The translations under genes and the position numbers were made by a program. Under the pieces are notes generated by a model that did not search any database, was not told where the DNA came from, and worked only from the letters and a program-made list of their open reading frames with translations. Of a stretch of DNA of 64,000 bases, positions 50,801 to 60,700 are shown in pieces; the stretch's first letter is position 1; the number at the start of each line of letters is the position of its first letter. The stretch spans positions 2,053,501-2,117,500 of the forward strand of contig NC_091971.1 in assembly GCF_036711975.1 (NCBI RefSeq), read 5' to 3'. This stretch comes from Onthophagus taurus. Taxonomy: Eukaryota > Arthropoda > Insecta > Coleoptera > Scarabaeidae.

Positions 50801-52671
50801 TATGCAATTATTGTAGATAATTGACTTTAATTATAAATTATCATAGATGCATCAAATAAATTAGAATATATGTACTTTTGTGTGAAATTGACGTTGAATA
50901 TTGCTTTAAATATCAACTTTATGTAGGTTGTTCATTAAACATTATATTCTTTAAAATTAAATTAATACATATATACATAGTAATTATTAAAAATGTGTAC
51001 CAAAATATAGTTATTAATTTTTAACATAATTTGTGAGTTCACGCCCTTTAATGAAGTTGTTACATTAATTAAAGATATAAAATATGTACTTAGGGTACTT
51101 ACTATTTAATGTACATAATATTCTATCATAAAATTTTCATCATATCGATATAATTATTAATTAAATTTTTAAGAAAAATGTTTCAAGAAAAGGAGGGCTT
51201 TGAATTCTTTTTTATTACACTGAGATCGTTCCTTCTACCTGCTCAACCAATTTTTAGGCCCCAAAAATATCTTTTAACAAATTTTCTTCACTTTCTTAAC
51301 AAATAATAATTACATTTTAAATTGATTAGTCCTAAAATATGTTAATAATTATGTTATTATACACATGAAACCTATAATATACATAAGTAAATATTTAGAT
51401 TTTAGGTTATGTTTATGTCAAACATTTATTTGGTGATTTATAAACATCAAGGTCATCAGCTGCTATTAATTTTTAATTCACCGTCCAATAAGATAAAAGC
51501 GTACTCACCACGTGTTCACGCATGTCTCTTGAGTAGACGGGGGCACGACAGAGACAGATATATATATATCTGCACTCTAGTGTTTACACTCTTTTGCTGC
51601 CTTAGTCAGCGATATAGGAGATAGTATATATATGATTAACACACTGTACTTTAAAAAACACTGGCAAAATGTTTATGGGACAGTAATTTTTGATATCTTC
51701 TTTAATACCATTTTTAAAGACCTGAATTACCAATACACACTTCAGAAAGTCCGGAAATATACCTTCCATTAGAGAACAATTTATAAGTTTAGTTAATGGA
51801 GAAAAACCGACAGAGAATCCAAAGCAGTCCATTGCAGGGCCACTCTTTAATGTGTTTATTATATCACGAACCTCAACTTGAGTGACAAAAACTCAATTTA
51901 CATTTAGGCATAACCAGAATGTCACAGATGCGTACAGTGTCATGTTTAGGAGTTGGTAAATTCTTAACTATGTCAAGAGGGGTGTTTTTAAAGAAATAAT
52001 TTAACTTATTTGCATTCAGTAATACATTATTAGTTTTATTGTTTTGATAGGTTGAATCCTCCTGAGTCATATCAAACATTCGAGGGTTTATAACTGCTAG
52101 CCTTTCTTTCAAGAAAGCTATTTCCTTAAGATTTTCATCGCAAGCACATTTAGATTTGTCTTTACTTTAACTTGCGAAACAGCGAATTCTACTAATTTTT
52201 ATATTTTCTCAACATTGAAGTATCAGAGAGCGAAAGTAATGGAAAGCAGTGTGTTAAGAGTAAAATTTTCTACAATTTTTGTTTGAAAAGTTTTTCATTA
52301 ATAACTTATGAAGCGAATTCTACTAATTTTCATATTCTCTCAACATTATAAGAGAGTAGAAGTAATGGAAAGTCTTAATTTGCCCTGATTTCTATGGAAA
52401 TATATTTTTGTATATTGCATTTTAAGTAAAATGTTTTAATTTTTTGTTAATTATAATTTTTTTTTTAGAACTAGCTTCAAATAAAGGATATTTTGAAAAC
52501 ATTGATGACCTTTCGGCTGGTCCGAGTAATATAACATTCAGTGCGGAAGAATTTGTTGAAGCTCACCTTGACGAAGATAATTCACGTCAATCGTCTAGTT
52601 TGGACGCGTTCTCTCCGAGCACCCATCATTCTGACGAAGATGACTCGGACATGTCCAGTGATATTAACTAG
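38857..52671 (+). CDS. Dp: E2F dimerisation partner DP (TFDP)
   Basis: Six exons: 38857-38905, 39172-39278, 45742-45867, 45933-46639, 46692-46858 and 52469-52671. They give 452 residues. DP pairs with E2F to bind TTTSSCGC sites and drive or repress S-phase genes. The winged-helix DNA-binding domain starts at about residue 166 ([15 protein letters not shown]) and includes the [17 protein letters not shown] recognition helix. The dimerisation and coiled-coil part follows (residues 255-300, rich in Lys, Arg, Glu and Gln), then the DP marked-box region ([14 protein letters not shown]...[11 protein letters not shown]). The acidic tail ([13 protein letters not shown]) is typical. A Gln-rich linker sits near 115-130. 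Introns 2 (6.5 kb) and 5 (5.6 kb) are swollen by transposons. Start chosen at the first ATG; the frame is open through all exons. Confidence 0.96.
39279..41860. other. Dp intron 2, left part
   Basis: About 2.6 kb without a recognisable gene. The last portion (41040-41430) is richer in G+C and holds an 18-bp perfect palindrome (41288-41305) and a perfect 13-bp stem-loop (41392-41424). It is probably a decayed mobile element; no coding similarity was recognised. Confidence 0.4.
41866..43295 (-). mobile_element. Tc1-like DNA transposon, inactive
   Basis: About 1.43 kb between inverted ends. The left is CAGTATTGGAAAAAAGTAGA and the right end is its near reverse complement (TCTACTTTTTTCCGATACTA), with TA beside the left end. 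The minus-strand transposase is split. An N-terminal HTH half (43043-42657, [15 protein letters not shown]...) is followed by a stretch with SDES (first catalytic Asp). After that comes a C-terminal half (42578-42183) with [10 protein letters not shown] (second Asp) and [11 protein letters not shown] (last Glu). An in-frame TAG just after SDES and a break between the halves make it inactive. The spacing is the DD34E arrangement of Tc1 elements. A LINE is inserted in its right terminus. Confidence 0.93.
43296..45060 (-). mobile_element. I-type LINE, 5'-truncated copy 2
   Basis: Same family as 6993-9302. On the minus strand a 422-codon open frame (44655-43387) carries the end of the reverse transcriptase, then RNase H ([33 protein letters not shown]). 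It ends with a zinc knuckle ([18 protein letters not shown]) and KDLHLP. Upstream, 44903-44634 holds YADDL. A deletion of roughly 150 bp between this part and the 422-codon frame removes the YLGVILD region and shifts frame. The 3' tail is AATAATAATTATAAT. The two flanks share CC(G/A)ATACTA (43287-43295 and 45061-45069), a 9-bp target-site duplication that falls in the Tc1 terminus. Confidence 0.93.
45070..45741. other. Dp intron 2, right part
   Basis: AT-rich intron sequence. CAGCTTTTCAATTATTATGG (45132-45151) and the following bases resemble 41750-41790, a diverged older repeat on both sides of the Tc1/LINE insertion. No gene. Confidence 0.4.
46905..48910. mobile_element. 2-kb fold-back DNA transposon in Dp intron 5
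   Basis: The left end TACAGGGTGAGTTATTAGTATCC is mirrored by GGATACTAATAACTCGCCCTG at the right, and the inner blocks continue the mirror. The pair TACAGGATGTTCCATTTAA (47012) and GGAACACCCTGTATAAG (48767) is one such block. The AGATCCTGTAATGG..CAC block near 48260 mirrors 47177-47190, and the CTTATCATTAATTAAAGG block near 48023 mirrors 47400. Nested ACAGGGTGTTCCATTTAA-type ends recur at 47012/47036, 47284/47343, 48074 and 48719/48762. On the minus strand the centre (47795-47695) reads [19 protein letters not shown] then RHFEQLL, the usual C-terminus of an arthropod IS630/mariner-type transposase. About 330 bp at 48355-48700 is unpaired. Confidence 0.75.
48911..49140 (-). other. Hairpin motif of Penelope-like type
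   Basis: 48911-48940 reads, on the minus strand, CTGAAGATGGGTATCTAGCC followed by CGAAACTAGT. A CTGAAGA...GGCCGAAAC-like block is characteristic of sequences beside Penelope-like retroelement ORFs, and a GIY-YIG relic lies just beyond it. The rest is AT-rich and featureless. Confidence 0.5.
49140..49560 (-). mobile_element. Penelope-like element relic (GIY-YIG endonuclease part)
   Basis: On the minus strand, [19 protein letters not shown] is the core of the GIY-YIG nuclease that terminates Penelope-like element proteins. Weaker upstream (ILKDNGIF) and downstream ([20 protein letters not shown]) parts match that domain's order. Only this C-terminal part is present and it is broken. Penelope-like elements are retroelements with a telomerase-like reverse transcriptase. 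Confidence 0.75.
49640..50110 (-). mobile_element. LINE 3' fragment with zinc knuckle
   Basis: On the minus strand a frame (about 50110-49748) reads [20 protein letters not shown] then [18 protein letters not shown] and ends GKSLGWLM. This is the C-terminal region after RNase H in I/R1-type LINEs: a CX2C-H-C knuckle after an LTGH motif. A GC-richer 3' UTR runs to a CATACATACATACAAC tail near 49655. It is a different family from the copies at 6993 and 43296. The 5' part is absent. Confidence 0.8.
50110..50470. other. Dp intron 5 spacer
   Basis: No coding or repeat feature recognised. Confidence 0.35.
50472..50609. mobile_element. 138-bp hairpin MITE
   Basis: Two arms of about 54-60 bases, GTGTT(T/A)ATTAATTAT..GTACCCGACGTCATCA and onward, pair with few mismatches around a short centre (CAAATCGCATATTGCAATACC region). 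It is a compact miniature inverted-repeat element with no coding capacity. Confidence 0.85.
50610..51634. mobile_element. 1-kb non-autonomous TIR element
   Basis: The ends are reverse complements: TATACTATCTCCTATATCGC at 50622 against GCGATATAGGAGATAGTATA at 51609. Similarity continues inward (GTCTTTGTCGTGCCCCC against GGGGGCACGACAGAGAC). ATTAACAC on both sides (50602-50609, 51635-51642) is a candidate 8-bp target-site duplication that overlaps the end of the neighbouring MITE. No open frame inside. Confidence 0.7.
51643..52130 (-). pseudogene. Jockey/CR1-type reverse transcriptase fragment
   Basis: On the minus strand, [16 protein letters not shown] (near 52015-52060), then [19 protein letters not shown] and [20 protein letters not shown] (51832-51650). 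This is the N-terminal finger region of a LINE reverse transcriptase (normally NYRPISILP). It is broken by stops and truncated on both sides. Confidence 0.75.
52180..52366. repeat. Direct repeat pair
   Basis: GCGAATTCTACTAATTTT followed by a (T/C)ATATT(T/C)TCTCAACATT stretch and AGTAATGGAAAG occurs twice, about 129 bp apart, just upstream of the last Dp exon. Confidence 0.7.
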
Positions 52672-53912
52672 TAGCAACCGGATGGAGAATGGACGATGGC
52701 CTCAAAAATATCAGTCCACTTTTTGTCACTTAACATGTCCAGAAGTACAGAAAAAACATACCTAGTTATTTTATTGTTGTTTTGATTTGATCCAAAAAAG
52801 TCACTCAATTAAAAAAATAATAACTAAGCGTTAATAAGGAAACGAAAAAGGTTTTCAGCTTCTATTATCCCATTTTTTCGTTTCTTTTTATATATATTTT
52901 CAGTTTTATTTTGATTTTTTCAAGATTTCTTTAAGTTGTATAAAATAAATTAAAAAAAACAAAGTGTTGATATTTAAAACGTGCGTTTATTTCGGTTTTA
53001 ACGCACGTTTAAAGTATTGTCACTGCTCAAAATATTGGAAGATTCTGTTTGTTATGATTGTATATACTTTTTCTAAACGTTATATATACATAATATATAT
53101 ATAGATATACATAGCGATGAGTATTTTGTACACCATTTAAAAAGAATAAAACAAAAAAGTATGGAATGTGAAAAAATTGCCCAATTTTATATAATAAGGT
53201 GATAATAAGTGCTTGTATATGAAAATATAAAAAACAGAAAAGATGTAATTTGTTTGTTTTAAGGACCAAAAGAAAAGTTTTGTTTTTTCTTTTCGATTTT
53301 TACTTTGTTTGGATGAGAAATAATATTCCATTTATGTTTTATTAAAAAAGGAAATGTAAATATATTCATTAGTTTATTTAGATTCTTTTTATAAAGTTAA
53401 GGTTAATATTTAAGTTTGTATATTTTAAAAGATTTACATAATTGTTTTATTTTTTTTTTCATTTACATTTTTGATTTATTAAAAAAAAACTAAGCCATAA
53501 TTATAATCATTGTACAAATCCTAGCGTGTAAGAAGATGGAAAACGCGTTTTCAATTTTTAATTATTATTAAAGTAGGCCAAATCATGCACAATAATCTGT
53601 TTATAAACAAAAAAAAAAGAAAATATCAGTGCATTAATTCTTTTTATTTTCCAATTATTTTAGTCTTCTTTTGGGATTTCTTTATTAAAATTGCGCCACT
53701 TAAGAATTTAAATGAAAAGGTGAAAAAGAAAACAAATTTGTAGTACAATTAAAAAAACAAAATTACTTTTGGAAACTGGAACTGTGATTGTATTTGAAAA
53801 AAAAAACTAAATTTGGTACTGGAACCACTTCAACAATAAATTATAATTGTAACCAAAATGTTCTCATTCAACTAATAAAAAAATTCTATAAAAATATTCA
53901 AATTCTTGCGTT
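52672..53912. other. Dp 3' UTR and convergent spacer to COPS9
   Basis: Very AT-rich, with several AATAAA-type signals on both strands. Dp (plus) and COPS9 (minus) end tail to tail here. The short frames on either strand are low-complexity. Confidence 0.5.
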
Positions 53913-54206
<294 letters not shown>

Positions 54207-54479
54207 TTTTAGAATATATATTTAATAATTTAATGGAAAAAATATTTCTAATACAAAATATTGACACTTTTGACAGATTGTAATTTACAAAGTGATTTAT
54301 AAGCAGTGTTGCCAACCTATGCCGAACAAATGTCGGTAGAATCAATGGTAAAAAATCGGTAGGTTTAAATACAAAGTCAGAAAATGTTGTTTGATAAAAG
54401 TTTATAAATGAATTTATATACATATACAGAATGTTGCATATCTTCCGCATCAGAACATTATACGATTCTCGTGCGGTTA
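54207..54479. other. COPS9 upstream region
   Basis: Spacer between the COPS9 start codon and the satellite block. CAACCTATGCCGAACAAATG and a TCGGTAGA motif near 54330-54345 recur in altered form at 55645-55700, suggesting the satellite inserted into or was flanked by an older repeat. Confidence 0.4.
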
Positions 54480-55500
54480 ATTTGTTGCTCTTTCAAGTTA
54501 TTAAAGGTAACACTTGGGAATCGGAGCTTGCTATAAAAAAACTTTTATAACAAAAATTGTTGCAAATTTTATTGTTAACAATATTGCTCTCTTGCACTTT
54601 TGCTCTTAGATGCGTCAATATCGAGATAGATACGAAAATATGAAAATTTGATGAATTTGTTGCTTTTCAAGTTATTAAAGGTAACACTTGAGAATCGGAG
54701 CTTGCTATAAGAAAACTTTTATAACAAAAATTGTTGCAAATTTTATTGTTAACAATATTGCTCTCTTGCACTTTTGCTCTTAGATGCGTCAATATCGAGA
54801 TAGATACGAAAATATGAAAATTTTATGAATTTGTTGCTTTTCCAAGTTATTAAAGGTAACACTTGGGAATCGGAGCTTGCTATAAGAAAACTTTTATAAC
54901 AAAAATTGTTGCAAATTTTATTGTTAACAATATTGCTCTCTTGCACTTTTGCTCTTAGATGCGTCAATATCGAGATAGATACGAAAATATGAAAATTTGA
55001 TGAATTTGTTGCTTTTCAAGTTATTAAAGGTAACACTTGGGAATCGGAGCTTGCTATAAAAAAACTTTTATAACAAAAATTGTTGCAAATTTTAATGTTA
55101 ACGATATTGCTCTCTTGGACTTTTGCTCTTAGATGCGTCAATATCGAGATAGATACGAAAATATGAAAATTTGATGAATTTGTTGCTTTTCAAGTTATTA
55201 AAGGTAACACTTGAGAATCGGAGCTTGCTATAAGAAAACTTTTATAACAAAAATTGTTGCAAATTTTATTGTTAACAATATTGCTCTCTTGCACTTTTGC
55301 TCTTAGATGCGTCAATATCGAGATAGATACGAAAATATGAAAATTTTATGAATTTGTTGCTTTTCCAAGTTATTAAAGGTAACACTTGGGAATCGGAGCT
55401 TGCTATAAGAAAACTTTTATAACAAAAATTGTTGCAAATTTTATTGTTAACGATATTGCTCTCTTGCACTTTTGGTCTTAGATGCGTCAATATCTATTTT
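54480..55500. repeat. 174-bp satellite array
   Basis: Six units start with CAAGTTATTAAAGGTAACAC at 54494, 54668, 54843, 55017, 55191 and 55366 (period 174-175). Units 1-3 and 4-6 match one another better than neighbours do. For example, the TTTTATGAATTTGTTGC...CCAAG variant precedes only units 3 and 6, giving a 523-bp three-monomer higher-order repeat. One diverged lone piece lies at 33684. Confidence 0.95.
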
Positions 55501-57750
55501 GACAATATTATATTTTGAACCGTTTTCAAATTAGGCAGGGGGTTTACTTATGACGCGTACTGTATATACTACCGATTTGGCAACGTTGCTCGAGCGACAT
55601 TGCCATATCGTTGGTATATACTTTTATTTATAAATTTTGAAAATCGGTAGATTAAGTCGTATCTATATCGGTAGATCTACCGATAAATCGGTAGGGTTGG
55701 CAACGCCGATTGTAGGTGGCTTTTCCTTCTAATGCAATACGATAGATGACGCTGTTAATCATTTTTAATTATATTTAAATTAAGTATTTTAATAGTTAAA
55801 AAATAAGGAATAGTGTTAAAACTAATACCATCACTAGAACTAACTCTAGACTTAGAAATCTTTGGATTTAACCATCTTAAGAGATTCACGACGAACCCGA
55901 ATGAGAAGTTCTAGTGTAAAACAAGAAGTAACACTAGACCTAGAACTAGAAACATTCGGGTTTAGTCGTCTAGCACTGAATCACAATTAAAACTAGAATT
56001 AACACTAGACCTAGACTAGAAAGTTTCTCTTACCTACTGTGAAAGCCTTCATACTTAAGATATATTTAGATTGGTATGGTTAAGTAATAAGATTTATATA
56101 AAGTGCAATATTTTAATTAAGTAAAAAAGATTTTACAAATAAATCCATAATTATTTTAATAAACTAAACAATACATTCACTTGGTTATCTTTAAATCTAA
56201 AAGTAATGAAACAACTTACATTGAATAATAAACGAACGTTAAGTAATTCTCTTTAAGAAAGAGAGATGCAATGAAATTCAATTCGAGCGTAATTTTCGAT
56301 TAAATGAATGAATTAATCACACATCGTCTCTCGAGACGATCCTACAAAATATTTAAGTTACTCGTTTGAAGTAACTTGTTAACTTCTAATTTATCACAAT
56401 ATTCGGTTAGGATCTGCATTTCGAATCCAAATCATCTAACAAAGTTCTTGGTTTCACAAAGACTAGTCAACTTTTTTTTGCATAAAACTTGAAACGATCA
56501 AAAAAGCTTAAACTACTAAAAAAATTTTTGTTCAATTATTGAAAGCAAGAAAGATTTTTCATCGGTATGTAGTCTTCTTCTTTTTTTGTTTGTGTAAACC
56601 TAAAAAGAAATAATAAAAAAATAAAGTGTTTAATTTAATAAGATATTTATTGGGAAAATAAATATTTATGGATGGGATTAGGATAATTTGAAATTAAAAG
56701 AAAAATAAAATGTGGCTCAGAAATGTTTATTCAAAGTAATTTTCTTTTACACAGTAACAAAAAAAGACAGTTTTTTTAGTTTAAACTATACCAATCACAG
56801 CCTGCATTTATAAATTTGTCCCCGAAAACAGGAAGAAAGATAAAGAGAGAAAATTGTTTTTATATTTTTCAAAACGACAACATGAAGGCTGGATTGTCCA
56901 CTAAATTAAACACTACTAGATTAATATAGTACCATAAATTGATCGCTCTGTAAGACGTGATCAATTTCCTAACCTTAATAAAGATCAGATTTGTTAAACT
57001 GATCTTTTACAATTTTTTTTTAACTCCATGTGTTAAATTAAATCAAATTTAACTCAATTTAAGTTTATCACATAGATAATTTTTTTCAAAACTATTGCAG
57101 TTTTTATTTCTAACTCTTTAAGCTCCTTTATAAAATGTAGTTTATAATTATTAGACAAGAATTAAAGGAAATACAAAAAAAAAACGACAAAAGAAAACTA
57201 CTTTAAACAACAAAAGAATAAGATGGGGATGTAAAAAACTACAACAGAATTGTTTTTAATTTTTTTTTGTTATTTTTTCTTTGTTTGAGAGAAATTATTT
57301 AATTAAAAGAAATGCATTAATTTTTTTTTGTGACTAGTGAGTAACTTTTGTAGTTTTTAGTTAAAATTCGGTATTAATTTTATTCTTCGACCCTAAAAAA
57401 TCATTTACACAAAATTATTTATCTCACAATTTGATAAAAAATTAACATTTACACGTCACCCAATTTATTTCTTTCTAAAGCAGACTAAAACATACAAAAA
57501 ATAAACGAGAAATACCGAATATTAACCATCACTATCACACAAATCTCGCTCCAAATAATAATTGCACAAACAAAATTCAGATTAATTCTCAACTTATTCG
57601 AGATTTTTTTTTTAATTTTATTTATTTATATTTATTAAAAATTAATCTGATTTTAAAGCAAGAAATAAAGCAAAAACATTCTCTCTCTCAAATAAAAAAA
57701 ATAATAAACAATCACGATAACAATTTCCTTTCGATCTTTCTTTTTTAAAC
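55501..57750. other. Spacer and probable Lamp1 3' UTR
   Basis: 55600-55720 has repeated AATCGGTAGA motifs. 55830-56040 is a dispersed minisatellite piece (listed separately). From about 56150 to 57750 the sequence is very AT-rich without coding potential, and part is probably the 3' UTR of Lamp1. Confidence 0.45.
55830..56040. repeat. Dispersed palindromic-minisatellite copy
   Basis: Contains CACTAGAACTAACTCTAGAC, ACTAGACCTAGAACTAGAAA, CATTCGGGTTTAG and a CACTAGACC...CTAGAAAG end. It is a degenerate single copy of the unit found in arrays at 5.1 and 13.4-16.6 kb. Another short piece is at 57955-57995. Confidence 0.75.
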
Positions 57751-60700
57751 TCACATTGATAAATAACCGCGGGTTTGATTTCTCCTTCTTCCAATCAAAT
57801 ATCCAATTAAAATGAATACTATCAATGCTATCAAGGCACATCCAACTGCAATTGGAACTATATCTGGAGTTTCGTATGGTTCACAATCCTTTGCTATAAA
57901 ATAAAAAAAATATTAATTAATAATTTTATAGATGTATGGATAAACCCAAAACTTTCTAAGTCTAGTGTTAGTTCTACTATTAGTTCAATGAAAAATATAT
58001 AAGAATTTCGTTTTCATCTCTCTAAAAATATAAGACTTCTCAGAATAGACAGGCTCAAACTATTGAAAATTGCTTGGTGCCTGTCTATTTTTATCACAGA
58101 ATACTGATGGCAGCCATCACAAGCACAGAATCCGCTTGGTCAGTCGTTTTAGAATTATACAGAGTGTTTCTGTAAGTCATGGCATAAATTTAATCACAAA
58201 TACTTGAGTCAAAATGATGTTTCACGTAAAAATGTTGAAAGAAAATTATCTAGAGTTTGATTTTGTACTTTTAAACTGGTTTTTATTTTATATAGAAATT
58301 AAGTCTAACCAGTTTCGGCCCTTGGCCACCTTCAGAGACTCTACAAATAGATTAATATCCCTTATCCTGTCCATTTTACAAACAAGTTTCTTAATATTTC
58401 TTTTTCTTTTGTTAAAAAAGTCGAAAATCAGATTATTAGTTACTAATTTACAAAATTAAGGACAAGGTGTTACAAGTTTGCAGGTTAAAATTCAAGAATT
58501 TAATCGATCAAATGATCAAAAAACATGTTAAAAATAAAAAGAAAGTGCGGAAAAGTGACTAACACTAGATTAACTTCAGTTATAAAACCTCTATTATATG
58601 ATAACTAACCTCAGGTTTAAAATGTCAACCTCAATTTTGACATATTTGTAATCTATATTAAAAATCCTTTAAAATGAGTACAAACACGACATATTTATCT
58701 TCAATATTAATGAAGTTATGGTCAACTTCCGGTTAAGAATGTCAACGTCAATTTTGACATATTTGTAATCGTCGTCAAAAATCCTTTAAAATGAGTCCAA
58801 ACATGATACGTTTAATTCCGATATTACTCGAGATACAAGCAACTTCCGGTTTGAAATGTCAATGTCATTTTGACATATTCTTAATTTTTATAAAATGTCT
58901 TAATATTTGTCACAAAAACAAAAATATAATAAAGAAAATCAAAAACTAAGGTTTATTAATAAATTAATATTTAAAAATTAAATTATTGCTAAATTCGGGT
59001 TTAATGTTTTTCATTCTAACTTTTTTGTTTTTTGAGATAAGTGCGTCATGTTTGGACTCATTTTAAAGGTTTTTTAATGAAGATGATAAATATGTCAAAA
59101 TTGACGTTGACGTTTCAAACCGGAAGTGATTGTATCTCCATTAATATCAAAGTTAAATATGTCGAGTTTGGACTCATTTTAAAGGATTTTTTATGAAGTT
59201 GACAAATATGTCAAAATTAAAAGTTAAATGTTCGAACTTTTGTTTTTTTGAGATAAATGCGTCATGTTTGGACTCACTTTAAAGGTTATTTTATGAAGAT
59301 TACCAATATAATAATAAAATTAAAGTTGACATTTCGTTAGTGCTTCAAGTGCTGTAAAGAGGCTAAAGCGAAGATAGATATAACCTGTCCTACCATAGTA
59401 AATGAATACAATAAATACATGGGTAGCGTGGATACAGCCAATGCTTTTATGGGTCTTTATAAAACGTCTCACAAGGCAAAACGTTGGTATTTTTTTTTTA
59501 ATTAATGCCACTGAAGCAGTTGAGATTGGAAATTTCAGCAGCTTTAGCTAATTGTGGAAAGGTAAAACCAAATTCTATACCTGAACCACCTACAATACAG
59601 CATCCTGTGGAGGTATGGTCATTGATAGATGTCCTAACTTGAGATGGAACATTTAATTGTGATTGAGAAGCAGAATATATTAAATATGTTCAAAAAACTT
59701 TCAGCAGACAACCCCACAATGCGAATCAATGCTATTGTCGCAAGAATAACAAGTATGATAAATAAAGACACCGCCATCAATAAGTACATATAATGTTATT
59801 TTATTTTTAGGAGTGGCGCAGTCTACTATTATCGCACTATAAAAGAATATAAGGAGAAGAAACAAGTTATTCCACCTAAGCAAAGTTCTTGAAGACACTC
59901 ATTCATTGCTATCTGAATGTCAAGAATTTGATAAGACAATTAAACCAGATTTTTTTCATAAAAATGAACTTTCTACCCTTGAATCGATTGATAAAGTATT
60001 GACTGAAATGAAACAACATGATTTACCACAAATGAGTCGTTCAACATTGTACAAATTTATGAAAATTATAAACTTCAGGTCAGTGTCAATGTTTTAATCA
60101 AAATTTAAAATAGTGAAAAAAATTTTAAAATGAAATGAGCTTTTAGAATCAGTTGGAAAATTTAAGAGTTTATGTCATAATAAAAATGTTTTAAGGAAAT
60201 AACCTTTGTGAACACTCTGTATAGCATTGATCCTGTGTGGTTGCACATTTTCAAAAGATTTCTCATAATAACATTGCACTATTGGCCAAATTTTATCTTT
60301 CTAACACACACAATAATCGAAAATATTTAAAAATTTCTTAAGTTTTAAGGCCCATATCCTAGACACTTATGGGTTTAGACCAAAAGTATTTGTGATTAAA
60401 ATTATACCATGACTTACAGTCAGAGTTATATTTGAAATCCATTATTATATCAAAATTTTACTTTTTAATTTTACTATTTAATTTTAATTACCTGATGCAA
60501 ATGTATGATCTTTAAGATTAGCAAAAGCTTGAAACTGTACGTTACTAATCATCAAAGAAGCTACAGTTTCATTGGTTGCCGTATCAGTGAAATTTAACAA
60601 TTGAATTTTTTCACATTTATAAGACATCGCGACCGGAGTTTCAAATTCTTCTCTTTCACGACTGAACGTCAACGATTGCGTTGAATCTAAAAAGAAATAT

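Larger units (their letters stand above)
58158..60426. mobile_element. Composite TIR element in Lamp1 intron 3
   Basis: CTGTAAGTCATGGCATAAAT followed by TTAATCACAAATACTT (58170-58205) is mirrored by AAGTATTTGTGATTAAAATT then ATACCATGACTTACAG (60384-60419). These look like the long inverted ends of a DNA transposon about 2.27 kb long. The inside is composite: a Penelope-type hairpin motif, a fold-back repeat, a piggyBac relic and a DDE-type N-terminal relic. Confidence 0.65.
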
